NCBI GenBank assembly: GCA_036345935.2
Contig: JADWOT020000005.1
Location: 3,652,696-3,716,695 of the forward strand
Direction of reading: 5' to 3'
DNA length: 64,000 bases
Source: Taenia hydatigena
Taxonomy: Eukaryota; Platyhelminthes; Cestoda; Cyclophyllidea; Taeniidae
Below the pieces are notes generated by a model. That model made no database searches, was not told the DNA's origin, and saw nothing but the letters and a program-made list of their open reading frames with translations. The translations under genes were made by a program, and so were the position numbers. Shown one piece after another: positions 22,676-34,860 of the stretch (positions within the stretch are counted from its first letter, which is position 1; the number at the start of each line of letters is the position of its first letter).

Positions 22676-24394
22676 AGTCCCACTTCCACCGCATGGCCAC
22701 GCAAGTTCCCGCCTCTGACCGGCATCTACCCAACCTCTACCTCCCTTTTCGACCTACCTGCTCATCCACGCATACCCTCCAATGTATACTCTCCCTCTAT
22801 ATCATCTCCCTCTACCTATTGGCTCACATATCCCCGTCCTCACCTTCCCCTCCTCATTCCTCAAACTGCACAACAATTCCCTTCCCACCGCACACTTTTT
22901 TCCCTTTCAACATCCTTTTTCCTTCTTTTTGTTTCTGCTCATCCCCCACCAATATTATCCTCAATATCCCCTCTAATTCTTTCTCCTCCTCCTCCCCCTC
23001 CTCCGTCGTCTTATTTTACTTATAGCCCATCCACTCAACCATCTGTGCACGCATGCACCCATTCCCACCGGTGCACCCTACACTGACGTCTCAATTCCCA
23101 CCACCACGCCTCCCATAGCCACCCACACACCCACCTACACACGCACGCACGCACGCACGCACGCATGCATGCATGCATGCATACACCCTGTCACACCGGT
23201 GCACCTGCGCCTACCACTACCGTTGCACTGTACGGACTCACCCTCTCACCCACTTACCCATCCAACCACTCCACCACCGCTACTACTTATAGGCTGCTAG
23301 TAGACACCTCACCACCACTGCCACTACGACTACTGCTGCCACTTCCATCACCACTCATACGCAGAACATTCCTCTCTTTCTCCCTTCATGCTTTCTCTCC
23401 CTTAATAAAGCCTCCCACTACTTTCATCACATTCTTTTCCTTCTTCTTTCCCTTCATTCATTCATTCATTCATCATCCATTCTCTCTTTCAACAACCCAC
23501 TCTGTATTTTAATCTCTCTCTCTCCTTCATTCATTCATTCATTCATTCATTCATTATATCCATGTCATGCAACACACACATATCTGCACGCGCTCTTTCT
23601 CTCTGTATATTAGCAAACACCATTTAGCTGAAGGCGGCACTACTTATATCTTACTAGTAAACCTACTGCCTCCCTCCCTCCTCACAACTACTTATTCACT
23701 GTCAGTAGACTTCTTCTCTCTCCCTCCTCTTTCATCACCTCCCACGTCAATCATACCTGCAGCATTCCTTCTCTCCCTCTGTCCTTACTTCCTTCCTTTC
23801 TCCCTTCATTTCAACAATTGTCTTTCCTTACCTTGCTTTCACCCCTTCCATCCATCCAATTATCCCTTCATTTACCCATCCATCCATTCAATTATTCATT
23901 CTTTCTTTCTCACCTTCTTTCTCTCTTCCTCCCCTTATTTCTTCCCTTCCTCTTCCTCTCTCCTGTTCCTGCATCGCTACTTCCATTGCAGGTGTATCTT
24001 CTTCTCTCTCCTCCACACTCTCATCTGCATTCACCATTTATTACGGCAAATGTAACCCTTCCACTCTAGACGCAAATCTAGATTCTCCTCCCCCTCCTCC
24101 TCTACTGCAGTAGTACAATTGTGCCCCATACTACTCACTTCAAATCAGTTGCTTCAATAATTCTACTTCAAGAAATCATTCCTCAATTCATCCATCGCAA
24201 CAGACTTTCATTCACCACTCACTTTACTATTCATTGCTCATTTTCCCTAATAGTGAAATATCTCTCTTTACACCAAAACTCTTTTGACTACAGTGCAACT
24301 CAACCCAAAATTTGGCCACGCCACACATGTGTGACAGTCCACTTTCTCCCTGTAAGAACGCACATTGCGCACACATGCGATACGTACTTCAACC
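22676..24394 (+). repeat. Pyrimidine-rich block, copy 1
   Basis: About 1.7 kb in which the + strand is dominated by C and T, with CATT, CTCC and CGCA/GCAT runs. It is copied in the same orientation at 36322-37801. All long ORFs here are Ser/Pro/Leu/Phe-rich products of base composition. It contains three copies of an imperfect inverted-repeat motif CTACTTATA...CTAGTAGAC (about 23284, 23639, 23689). Confidence 0.75.
23143..23184. repeat. CGCA/GCAT alternating purine-pyrimidine microsatellite
   Basis: A (CGCA)n run passes directly into (TGCA)n. Strict purine-pyrimidine alternation of this kind can adopt Z-DNA. Copy 2 of the block lacks it, so it expanded or was lost after duplication. Confidence 0.7.
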
Positions 24395-24886
24395 AATCCT
24401 TACCACTGTTGAGTAAACCAATTCAAAATACGTCGCCAACTATTGCTGTACAGACAGCATCATTCATTGTGTGGCTGTTGATTGGACTCACTCTTATTTG
24501 GAGTCCTGTGCCCCACCTCGTCCTCCTCATTAATGCTTCACTTTGACGCGACAAATGAATGCATTCATTCACACTGCAGGAGGCACATGTGATCGCTTAT
24601 CATGTGAATGTTTGGGGAGTAAAGAGAAACCACCTCTCCACCATTCTCATCTGACTAAATGACGCAGATTGTGTAGGCGCTTCCAATCAACTCGGACTTC
24701 AGCATGATGGAAGCACTTTGCGTTCGTCGATTCAAAACCACACAGAAACACAGGCTTCATCCACGTTAGTTCTCTTAGCTAATCCCCAAGCACCCAAGCT
24801 CTCATGAAACCTATTTGACGTAAATGGTCACCATCCGGCCATGCGGTTTGGGTACAAACACCTCAGTTGACTACGGACTGGGATAA

Positions 24887-25120
24887 ATGCTGTCACTAGT
24901 ATTGTCAGCACCTGCAGTGAAGGTACAAATGTGGTTGTCACCTGGTTGGCATCAAGTTGACACGTATTCAATGGCAATTTCTGTGAATGAGGATGATAGT
25001 GCAGCTCACGCTCAATCTATCGTGTGCTCCAACACAATAACTGTCATAGCAACGTGGATGCCCACTTATGCTAGTCCCATGCATTCGCATACATTGTTCT
25101 GCTACATGGAGGGTGAATGA
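24887..25120 (+). other. 77-codon ORF, exon-like (copy 1 of 3)
   Basis: Open frame starting MLSLVLSAPAVKVQMW. From residue 11 it aligns in frame with the candidate exons at 47325 and 44430 (Y-[SA]-x-[AT]...VN), and its second half (CSNTITVIATWMPTYA) with the open frame at 47500-47560 (YSNTITAMATCMITYA). At least four of about nine codon differences in that core are synonymous. It lies about 110 bp upstream of the pseudogene. Function is unknown. Confidence 0.3.
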
Positions 25121-25232
25121 CAAATGCCGTCAATGTTGCGTGTCAATCTAGAATGCAGTGGAGGAGTGAGGAAGGCGCTGCTAGTAGTACTGGTGGTTGG
25201 CCAGCTTCAGTTGGCTGACATTTCTACACGAG

Positions 25233-25654
25233 ATGGTGAACGTCAGTGTATTCCTGCTCTTTGTGATGGAAATCACTGCGATCGCACTTGCAGATAACCA
25301 AGGTAGTGGCATGTGGCACCAACCACATCCACTGCGTCGTCATCAACGAGTGTGTCTTCGCCTCAAAGTACCACGAGTGCGGCAGCAAATGAGCACGATG
25401 ATTCGTGGAGGAGTGAACAGCAGGATCGAAGTGGCAGCAGCAGCACCACCACCACCCCGATGAAGACAACTTCGAGTGAGCAGCAGGATGAAAGTGTCGA
25501 CGCTGCTACTGCCAATCCCCATGCAACGACCACCACCTCAAAGATGGTTATTAAGTCTTTTGACTTTGCGATCCCTCTCTTTGGTGGCCTCATTCTTCTC
25601 ACCCATCAGCTATTTCGTCAACAGTCAATGTCAAACACACATGTCTTCAACTAG
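25233..25654 (+). pseudogene. Divergent mucin relative, frameshifted, no TATA (copy 1 of 3)
   Basis: Signal peptide MVNVSVFLLFVMEITAIALA. After residue 24 the frame shifts by one base; the continuing frame has the family's Ser/Thr repeat (SPQSTTSAAANE), Asp/Gln linkers and a hydrophobic segment FAIPLFGGLILL. It ends with a polar tail HQLFRQQSMSNTHVFN instead of stopping at the hydrophobic stretch, so it would be membrane-spanning rather than GPI-type. The promoter has lost the TATA segment (CAGTTGGCTGACATTTCTAC replaces it). The same lesions occur in all three copies, so the gene was broken before it was multiplied. Confidence 0.7.
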
Positions 25655-25724
25655 ATTTTTCTTTCCCTCTCTTCACCCAACCACTTCCTTTCCTACTGTT
25701 CTTTCCACTTTGCCGATGCCGTTG

Positions 25725-25730
25725 AATAAA
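25725..25730 (+). terminator. AATAAA poly(A) signal of the pseudogene
   Basis: GAATAAATTGTCACGTTC, 71 nt after the stop, retains the family's AATAAATTGTC core. Confidence 0.45.
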
Positions 25731-26262
25731 TTGTCACGTTCAGAGTAGACCGATTGGAGTGTGAGTGAACAGAGACGTTTCGGTGCGAGGCGCTTTGTAG
25801 TGAATTTCGTTATGAGGAGAGGTTTGTGTGATTTGGTGAATGCACAATTCTACAGTCGGTGTGTTAGTGTAGTGGGTCTAGTGAATCCTGCTGCACTTGA
25901 GATTTGCTTGAGATTCGCATGCCGCCGTTTTCATCATCCTTCAAATGGGTGTAACACATGGCAGTGACTTGCGTCAGTTGTGAAAATTATTCCAATTCAT
26001 GTCTCGATGTCATTTGCTTAACTCACTGATTTGAGTAGATGGAGAAAGAATTCAGCTAATGGATACTCTGTGGTTTGATCTTAGTACTCTCCTGGTGACC
26101 TCCTACCACCATTTGGAGGAATCGCTGCTTCACCTGACATGAAATGGTGTCAGTACTGATTAGGTCGACACAACACGCGTGACACACGTTTTGTGGTCCT
26201 TCTGCTTTTACTAGTCAATCTACTTTTGTACGTATTTGTTGGTTAGAGTGCCCAAAGGAAGC

Positions 26263-26315
26263 ACCACCGCAGTGCACGCAGCCTTCACTCTCGTGGAATG
26301 GACGATGGATGAAGC
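26263..26315. other. 53-bp segment deleted in the right arm
   Basis: The 53 bp lie between two GAAGC pentamers (26258-26262 and 26311-26315). The right arm has a single GAAGC at the equivalent place, the expected product of a deletion between short direct repeats. The third copy (37802-39974) keeps the segment, so the right arm is the derived state. Confidence 0.85.
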
Positions 26316-28325
26316 TGGGTCACGTCAATCACGAAGCACTTTCGTTAGTGGATTTCGATGGTGGCACATCTCGTTATGAATTTGGAGGGGAGTGGAAGTG
26401 GGTGAAGTGGAGAGTGTGCGTGATAAAATAGGCGCAACACTAAAGTCTCGTCAAATGCTGCTGCAGTTGGACGACTTTCCTCAACCTGCTCAGCCTACTT
26501 CTTCCATCATATCTCACAACGGTGAATGCCCTACCACAATCACTCCATCCACAACTGCTGCATATTCACCTGTTCCAACTGTGAGATACAGTTTTGTGAA
26601 TGTAACTAAGATAAAGATTGGAGGAGCTCTACGGTGAGTCGTGCGCTGTGCTATAGACAGGTCTCTCCATCGTCCAGGTAACACTCATTCACACATCTAC
26701 CTAAATATGGACTCACGACAGCAAGGAGTTATGGCCTGGCATTCATCTGCGCACACACGTGTCCCCATGTTACAGTTACATCATTCAGACGGGTTGAGAA
26801 AGCACAAACGTTGCCTCGTGGAACCTCAGCTGTTGGTGTGTGAGGGCTTCTAAGGCTCACACACACACACACACACGCACACTCGAGGAGAGTTCAGGTG
26901 GAGACAACTCATTCCCTCGTGGCTGTACTGCCCATTCCTCGCCACTTCATTGTCACCCATTACTCACTTCAGACCATGCTAAGCCTTGCAACAGTGTGGT
27001 AACATCCTTTCCTTCATTGCCAGACCAAGTAAAGGGATTTGTTTGAGCATGGCTTTGTGAGCACTAACATGGGTGGAACCCGTTCTTTCTGCCACACCTA
27101 AAGCAATGCCCAAACAATGCGCACCATGCATGTCATCGTTTGCACACGAAATACAAGAGCTTGAGTGGTCATCAAGTACGTAGGCTAAATCTCCACTTCT
27201 ACCGTTTCTTCAAAGCTATCTACGCAATTCGCCTATTTATGTGCTCACTTGTGTGCTTAGTGGAGGTGAATTTGAGTCTGTCGAAGTCCATGTCACCTCA
27301 TCTCACAAAACACTCTTTCTGACGACATTGTCTGTGTAGATATTCATTCTAAGCTTAGCCCTCTCTGTTAGGTGGTTTATTGGGAAATGCAGCACCAGTG
27401 GTTGTGGTGAGGCCTCCAGTAGACATCCCATTCTGCGTCATGTCCACATCTTCACCTCAGCTCTATAAATGCATTCATTTGCGTGTTTGCTTGTCACTGT
27501 TCCCTCACCATCAAACACTTACCTCAAATGCAATTAAATTTTTCTTGGTATTAGGGAGGGGCTGGTCAGTGTATGTGGTGGAGGCGATGTGTGGGTGAGA
27601 GAGGAGGGTGGTAGAATGGCGAAGGTTTGAATGGGACTGGTTATTAAGCCTTGTGTGTGTCACGTCTTGTAAGTCACTATTGTCTTCACCTCTCAAACAC
27701 TAACATCAAAGAGTCATTTCATTCAGGCTACTGTTAGTAAAGATGTTCACATAGGAAATTTTACATTAGACCTATGCCTCGTCACCCATTTGCCTGTTTG
27801 TCTCGAGGAGTTCAAATGATTTCCTAAGCCACTTTCCTTAATGAAGAGGCTTGAGCAATTAGTTGATGCTTACGTGTAAAGGCTTCACACACGAAGTCAC
27901 AACGAAAAGGAGTCGAATGCCACGGCGAATTCGCCTCAATCCCTCAGGTGATCAGTGGCATTCATGTCAATGAGGCTGGTAGTGCATTTGGCGCTGTATT
28001 ATATGTACGCGACAAGTAGCCGTCAGCAGAACAGTCCCTCCTTCCACTTGCATTACGACGCAATCTAACCGATGGAGAGTGTATGACACTGTGACGTACA
28101 GCTTCATCAACTTCAAACCACCAAGTGCTTTCCAATTTGCGTTCACCTATTTCAGCATTCTCGACAGACACTTTGCTAGACTGCAGGGTCAGATCAGGCT
28201 AATATTGTGCGATTTTCTTTATGCTTTTCCTCGAATTACAATTGTACGCACTGCAATGATGGGTTCAAAATTGCCCCCTCCAATGCGAGTCACAAAAGCA
28301 GAGCACAAAATATGGAATGTGTCAA
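26316..28325. repeat. 3' array flank of the 28395-28919 gene
   Basis: Mirrored at 32243-34252 with no ORF differences and homologous at lower identity to 40.3-41.86 kb. It contains an (AC)n run at about 26856-26880. No supported gene. Confidence 0.5.
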
Positions 28326-28331
28326 TTTATT
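28326..28331 (-). terminator. AATAAA poly(A) signal
   Basis: Reverse-strand AATAAA, 63 nt after the stop of the mucin gene at 28395-28919. Confidence 0.6.
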
Positions 28332-28394
28332 TAACGTTATCATTAGGATACAGGAAACAAAACTAATTAGAAATGGGTGAGGTCTTCATTGTGG

Positions 28395-28919
28395 CTACTG
28401 AATGAGGAGAGTGAAGACGCCAGTGGCAAAGATGGCGAGAGCAGGCGACAAAGCGACCATCGTGGAAGCGCCGGTGGTAGCTGCATCGGGTTTGTCGGTA
28501 TTGCTGCCACCATTTTGATTCTGTCCTCCACTCGTCGTTGAGGAAGAAGTATCTTGCGCATTTGATGCAGCACTCGTGGTACTTTGCGACGAAGCCGAAC
28601 TCGACGGAGATGCACTCGTCGCAGTCGAAGACGTATCTTGCGCATTTGATGCAGTACTTGCGGTACTTTGCGACGAAGCCGAACTCGACGGAGGTGCACT
28701 CGTCGTTGTCGAAGACGTATCTTGCGCATTTGATGCAGTACTTGTGGTACTTTGCGACGAAGTTGTACTCGAATCAGTTGACGTCGTTGGAGTCGACATG
28801 GCACTGGTGGATTCGGTTGATGATGAGGCTGGGGATGCGCTGGTAGATTCGCTTCCCTCTTTAGTCGTAGCAATAGCACATCCCAACACAAACAGAAGGA
28901 GCACACAGATGTTCTTCAT
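28395..28919 (-). CDS. Mucin-like GPI-anchored protein lacking N-glycosylation sites (174 aa)
   Basis: Signal peptide MKNICVLLLFVLGCAIA. Residues 20-66 are Ser/Thr-rich with Glu and Asp. Residues 67-94 and 95-122 are two 28-residue repeats (DTSS[T]..., ending TASNAQ/SAASNAQ), and a partial DTSSSTTSGGQNQNGG leads to the tail LSPALAIFATGVFTLLIQ. Unlike the other subtypes there is not one N-X-S/T sequon: Asn is always followed by Ala-Gln, Gln-Asn, Gly-Gly or Thr-Asp. It is identical in sequence to the gene at 31649-32173, to which it is head-to-head (2.7 kb between start codons). Start chosen by TATA spacing (49 bp). Probable secreted O-glycosylated surface protein. Confidence 0.85.
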   Translation of the reverse strand: MKNICVLLLFVLGCAIATTKEGSESTSASPASSSTESTSAMSTPTTSTDSSTTSSQSTTSTASNAQDTSSTTTSAPPSSSASSQSTASTASNAQDTSSTATSASPSSSASSQSTTSAASNAQDTSSSTTSGGQNQNGGSNTDKPDAATTGASTMVALSPALAIFATGVFTLLIQ

Positions 28920-28960
28920 CTCGTGTATAATTGTTGCGCGGGTGGTAGAGTTCTCCACTC

Positions 28961-29077
28961 CTTTTATAGTGCCTGCATATGTGGCAGTCATCGTTGCGTG
29001 GGCACTGGAACTCACCAACCACCAACCACCAACCACCGATCCGACGAGCAGCACCCTCCTCACCCTTGCACAGGGTG
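28961..29077 (-). promoter_or_regulatory. Promoter of the 28395-28919 gene
   Basis: Reading the reverse strand: hairpin CACCCTGTGCAAGGGTG (29061-29077), GGATCGG in place of GGATTGG (the CCAAT core is lost here and in its twin), three GGTTGGT units, TATAAAAG at 28961-28968. Confidence 0.65.
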
Positions 29078-29275
29078 CAGTGTGTTCCTTGTCTTGTCAT
29101 TTACACTTCAAGTACCACATCAATGTGTGAGTCGTCATTTGAGCACCACATTCTCAACAAAGTTGAAGTCGAGTCCATTGATGACAAGCCACTATCCCCA
29201 CCACCATTCATTCAAATAAATATCATCGGTTCCTGTGTATCTCCGAAGTGTAGATGTAGCCTGTGGAGAGATCGA

Positions 29276-31292
29276 TGCACCTGGGCACACAGGACCAAGA
29301 ACCACTAGAAGGTTATTTTCCAGTGTAGAATAGACCCCACCCAACTAAAGCAAAGGACAGTTGTGGCAATTTCTAAATGCTTTAAATGCACCTCACTTGA
29401 ATGTGCGCCAACAACAGCAAGGTCTTGAAGTTGCACAGTGATAGCTGAAGGGGTTCTACTAGGTGTGTGTGTGTGTGTGAACTGCCTTGGAGGAGGCATC
29501 TCATGGAAGCCACAACACTATCAATACTCATTTCCAAGCAAAAAGTGTGAAGTCCTGAGCCTAGGCTACACGGAGCAGGACTACCACCAAGTCATTTTGT
29601 AGAATTGTAGCGAGGCAAGTTGTTGTCACATCGTAAAAGAGTGCTCATTGCTGTAGTGTTTCTTGTCCATATAGGAAAACTACTACAGTGGATTGACGTA
29701 TATAAGTAGTGTCTAATCAGTGAGGAATTGAAGATGCTAGAAGGAAATCACAAGTCAATTAGTGATAGCGAAGAACAAGGGAATCACACCGTGAGTGTCT
29801 GTGTGCCAAATGACGTCACTGCAAATGCTCTGTCAACGGACACCATCGGCCACTCAGCAGGCAACACCACCGCATTCACCATCATTCAAGCAAGGCTCAC
29901 TACGCTTTCGAATAGGCAGAAAATTGCTAATATTCGCCACAAGAAGCAGGTAGTTTCAGTGAATGTGTGTGGGGAATAAAGAAGGAATGGCGTTTGCAGG
30001 CTTCTTCTCGTCTGATTGACTGACGTCGATTGGAGTGGAACTTGCACTCAACATCCATCACAATGGAGGAAGCACCTTGTGTACGCACCACAGTTACACC
30101 TTCACCCACGTCAATTTGCCAACCCCCAACCCGAACGGAGTCAATTCCAGTAGACTGAAGGATTCGGGACTACTTGCCGACTTAACTTTTGTTGCCTGTT
30201 CTGTGATTTGTTGTGCCACTGCCTACGTCTAATCAAATCCTCCATCCAATCAACTGTACGAGATGAACCCATCCATCGTTAAATTGAGCAGTCTAGGAGT
30301 GGTATGTGGAATGTGGAAAGACATTGGAAGTGGAATGTGCAAGTTGCAGTGAAGTTTATGCGAATAAATCTGCCTTGGATGCCTTCTTCAATGCACCTAC
30401 TCATAGATGTTGCAAAAATTAAGCCATTGTTGTTGAAATGCGTCTAATGTATTCGAGGTGATGCGTTCTCATTGGGAGAGAGGCTTCTCCATTCGTGCTG
30501 ATAATAAAGCATCGTATCCGTTGGACAATTACGAAACTTCGAGAAAAAGTCATCGCTGCGTCTCTTGTCAGTAATAATATGCAGACGCAGCTTGATGCAT
30601 CAACATGACTTATAAATGTTGCACTTCAACAACTCAGATCCTCACCACAATACGATTTCAGGAAACGAGAGCATTTCCACGCTTCTTGTCCAATTGAATG
30701 AGGCAGATTCAAGTGACACACTGTGCCAATCTCCATGGGAACGTACAAAGCACGTTGCGTGGGTGGCTCATTTAGGCCTTCAGAAACACGAATTTCACAC
30801 ACGTCACTTTGGCTTTCCCAAACTCATGCTCTCTCTTGAGCAACCAATTCGGCAAAATCAAAAGACTGGCTGAATCATCTTGCGTTGCCGATGGATTGGC
30901 GTGTAGCGCATTTACGTCTGTCCCAACAGACCCTCAATTCGGCCGATGAATGTTGCATCTATCAAAGTAGAGATGCATTATTAAGCATGACGGAACGCCT
31001 CCATGAAACGGTAGCCGTGCGATTAGGACTGACCTACTTGTCATTTATAAAGTTCTTCAATTTACCATTATAATTCGGTGATCTAAAATCGAGCTGTGAG
31101 GCAATTTGTGATGCAAGCCTAAACCCATTCAGCTAATGCGGTGAGTAGGCGCGGAGCAAATTCACTCAAATTCCCCCTCACTGTTTTCCCACATCCACCT
31201 AAAGCCAAACGACAATATTAAAATAAGGCCACATCGTGAGCAAATGACTCTTATCCCTCCGTCTTCTACATCTACATCCACCTCCACCAACT
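29276..31292 (+). repeat. Spacer of the inner inverted repeat; segmental duplication copy 2
   Basis: This is not unique sequence: it is the direct copy of 17.25-19.3 kb. It contains the second copies of two ORFs (29728-29979 and 30035-30232) whose coding status is open. Because only one arm of the palindrome has this sequence continuing in register into its mucin gene, the right arm is likely the original and the left arm the inverted copy. Confidence 0.6.
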
Positions 31293-31490
31293 TCGATCTC
31301 TCCACAGGCTACCTCTACACTTCGGAGATACACAGGAACCGATGATATTTATTTGAATGAATGGTGGTGGGGATAGTGGCTTGTCATCAATGGACTCGAC
31401 TTCAACTTTGTTGAGAATGTGGTGCTCAAATGACGACTCACACATTGATGTGGTACTTGAAGTGTAAATGACAAGACAAGGAACACACTG

Positions 31491-31607
31491 CACCCTGTGC
31501 AAGGGTGAGGAGGGTGCTGCTCGTCGGATCGGTGGTTGGTGGTTGGTGGTTGGTGAGTTCCAGTGCCCACGCAACGATGACTGCCACATATGCAGGCACT
31601 ATAAAAG
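31491..31607 (+). promoter_or_regulatory. Promoter of the 31649 gene
   Basis: Same modules as the twin promoter at 28961-29077; TATAAAAG at 31600-31607, 49 bp before the ATG. Confidence 0.65.
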
Positions 31608-31648
31608 GAGTGGAGAACTCTACCACCCGCGCAACAATTATACACGAG

Positions 31649-32173
31649 ATGAAGAACATCTGTGTGCTCCTTCTGTTTGTGTTGGGATGTGCTATTGCTA
31701 CGACTAAAGAGGGAAGCGAATCTACCAGCGCATCCCCAGCCTCATCATCAACCGAATCCACCAGTGCCATGTCGACTCCAACGACGTCAACTGATTCGAG
31801 TACAACTTCGTCGCAAAGTACCACAAGTACTGCATCAAATGCGCAAGATACGTCTTCGACAACGACGAGTGCACCTCCGTCGAGTTCGGCTTCGTCGCAA
31901 AGTACCGCAAGTACTGCATCAAATGCGCAAGATACGTCTTCGACTGCGACGAGTGCATCTCCGTCGAGTTCGGCTTCGTCGCAAAGTACCACGAGTGCTG
32001 CATCAAATGCGCAAGATACTTCTTCCTCAACGACGAGTGGAGGACAGAATCAAAATGGTGGCAGCAATACCGACAAACCCGATGCAGCTACCACCGGCGC
32101 TTCCACGATGGTCGCTTTGTCGCCTGCTCTCGCCATCTTTGCCACTGGCGTCTTCACTCTCCTCATTCAGTAG
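31649..32173 (+). CDS. Mucin-like GPI-anchored protein, identical twin (174 aa)
   Basis: Same protein, promoter and 3' flank as 28395-28919, on the other strand in the right palindrome arm. It has a signal peptide, two 28-residue repeats starting DTSS, a GGQNQNGG linker, the hydrophobic GPI-type tail and no N-glycosylation sequons. Identity between the two genes implies very recent duplication or arm-to-arm gene conversion. The upstream region continues in register with 17.25-19.6 kb, the flank of the 19659 gene, although the proteins belong to different subtypes; a switch point therefore lies near the start of the coding region. Confidence 0.85.
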   Translation: MKNICVLLLFVLGCAIATTKEGSESTSASPASSSTESTSAMSTPTTSTDSSTTSSQSTTSTASNAQDTSSTTTSAPPSSSASSQSTASTASNAQDTSSTATSASPSSSASSQSTTSAASNAQDTSSSTTSGGQNQNGGSNTDKPDAATTGASTMVALSPALAIFATGVFTLLIQ

Positions 32174-32236
32174 CCACAATGAAGACCTCACCCATTTCTA
32201 ATTAGTTTTGTTTCCTGTATCCTAATGATAACGTTA

Positions 32237-32242
32237 AATAAA
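32237..32242 (+). terminator. AATAAA poly(A) signal
   Basis: 63 nt after the stop, mirror of 28326-28331. Confidence 0.6.
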
Positions 32243-34860
32243 TTGACACATTCCATATTTTGTGCTCTGCTTTTGTGACTCGCATTGGAGGGGGCAATTT
32301 TGAACCCATCATTGCAGTGCGTACAATTGTAATTCGAGGAAAAGCATAAAGAAAATCGCACAATATTAGCCTGATCTGACCCTGCAGTCTAGCAAAGTGT
32401 CTGTCGAGAATGCTGAAATAGGTGAACGCAAATTGGAAAGCACTTGGTGGTTTGAAGTTGATGAAGCTGTACGTCACAGTGTCATACACTCTCCATCGGT
32501 TAGATTGCGTCGTAATGCAAGTGGAAGGAGGGACTGTTCTGCTGACGGCTACTTGTCGCGTACATATAATACAGCGCCAAATGCACTACCAGCCTCATTG
32601 ACATGAATGCCACTGATCACCTGAGGGATTGAGGCGAATTCGCCGTGGCATTCGACTCCTTTTCGTTGTGACTTCGTGTGTGAAGCCTTTACACGTAAGC
32701 ATCAACTAATTGCTCAAGCCTCTTCATTAAGGAAAGTGGCTTAGGAAATCATTTGAACTCCTCGAGACAAACAGGCAAATGGGTGACGAGGCATAGGTCT
32801 AATGTAAAATTTCCTATGTGAACATCTTTACTAACAGTAGCCTGAATGAAATGACTCTTTGATGTTAGTGTTTGAGAGGTGAAGACAATAGTGACTTACA
32901 AGACGTGACACACACAAGGCTTAATAACCAGTCCCATTCAAACCTTCGCCATTCTACCACCCTCCTCTCTCACCCACACATCGCCTCCACCACATACACT
33001 GACCAGCCCCTCCCTAATACCAAGAAAAATTTAATTGCATTTGAGGTAAGTGTTTGATGGTGAGGGAACAGTGACAAGCAAACACGCAAATGAATGCATT
33101 TATAGAGCTGAGGTGAAGATGTGGACATGACGCAGAATGGGATGTCTACTGGAGGCCTCACCACAACCACTGGTGCTGCATTTCCCAATAAACCACCTAA
33201 CAGAGAGGGCTAAGCTTAGAATGAATATCTACACAGACAATGTCGTCAGAAAGAGTGTTTTGTGAGATGAGGTGACATGGACTTCGACAGACTCAAATTC
33301 ACCTCCACTAAGCACACAAGTGAGCACATAAATAGGCGAATTGCGTAGATAGCTTTGAAGAAACGGTAGAAGTGGAGATTTAGCCTACGTACTTGATGAC
33401 CACTCAAGCTCTTGTATTTCGTGTGCAAACGATGACATGCATGGTGCGCATTGTTTGGGCATTGCTTTAGGTGTGGCAGAAAGAACGGGTTCCACCCATG
33501 TTAGTGCTCACAAAGCCATGCTCAAACAAATCCCTTTACTTGGTCTGGCAATGAAGGAAAGGATGTTACCACACTGTTGCAAGGCTTAGCATGGTCTGAA
33601 GTGAGTAATGGGTGACAATGAAGTGGCGAGGAATGGGCAGTACAGCCACGAGGGAATGAGTTGTCTCCACCTGAACTCTCCTCGAGTGTGCGTGTGTGTG
33701 TGTGTGTGTGAGCCTTAGAAGCCCTCACACACCAACAGCTGAGGTTCCACGAGGCAACGTTTGTGCTTTCTCAACCCGTCTGAATGATGTAACTGTAACA
33801 TGGGGACACGTGTGTGCGCAGATGAATGCCAGGCCATAACTCCTTGCTGTCGTGAGTCCATATTTAGGTAGATGTGTGAATGAGTGTTACCTGGACGATG
33901 GAGAGACCTGTCTATAGCACAGCGCACGACTCACCGTAGAGCTCCTCCAATCTTTATCTTAGTTACATTCACAAAACTGTATCTCACAGTTGGAACAGGT
34001 GAATATGCAGCAGTTGTGGATGGAGTGATTGTGGTAGGGCATTCACCGTTGTGAGATATGATGGAAGAAGTAGGCTGAGCAGGTTGAGGAAAGTCGTCCA
34101 ACTGCAGCAGCATTTGACGAGACTTTAGTGTTGCGCCTATTTTATCACGCACACTCTCCACTTCACCCACTTCCACTCCCCTCCAAATTCATAACGAGAT
34201 GTGCCACCATCGAAATCCACTAACGAAAGTGCTTCGTGATTGACGTGACCCAGCTTCCTTTGGGCATTCTAACCAACAAATACGTACAAAAGTAGATTGA
34301 CTAGTAAAAGCAGAAGGACCACAAAACGTGTGTCACGCGTGTTGTGTCGACCTAATCAGTACTGACACCATTTCATGTCAGGTGAAGCAGCGATTCCTCC
34401 AAATGGTGGTAGGAGGTCACCAGGAGAGTACTAAGGTCAAACCACAGAGTATCCATTAGCTGAATTCTTTCTCCATCTACTCAAATCAGTGAGTTAAGCA
34501 AATGACATCGAGACATGAATTGGAATAATTTTCACAACTGACGCAAGTCACTGCCATGTGTTACACCCATTTGAAGGATGATGAAAACGGCGGCATGCGA
34601 ATCTCAAGCAAATCTCAAGTGCAGCAGGATTCACTAGACCCACTACACTAACACACCGACTGTAGAATTGTGCATTCACCAAATCACACAAACCTCTCCT
34701 CATAACGAAATTCACTACAAAGCGCCTCGCACCGAAACGTCTCTGTTCACTCACACTCCAATCGGTCTACTCTGAACGTGACAATTTATTCAACGGCATC
34801 GGCAAACTGGAAAGAACAGTAGGAAAGGAAGTGGTTGGGTAAAGAGAGGGAAAGAAAAAT

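Larger units (their letters stand above)
24395..29275. repeat. Left arm of the inner, young inverted repeat
   Basis: Mirror of 31293-36121. Coordinates sum to 60568 from 26316 to 29275 and to 60515 from 24395 to 26262; the change is caused by one 53-bp indel. All ORFs in the inner 2.9 kb are identical between arms, while the outer part differs at several positions. Identity ends at 29275/31293 within a GATCGA motif. Confidence 0.9.

Noticed and set aside
22693..24546. Ser/Pro/Leu/Phe-rich ORFs of 110-162 codons
   Set aside because: They follow from strand-biased pyrimidine content and microsatellites, and their frames are not preserved in the second copy of the block.
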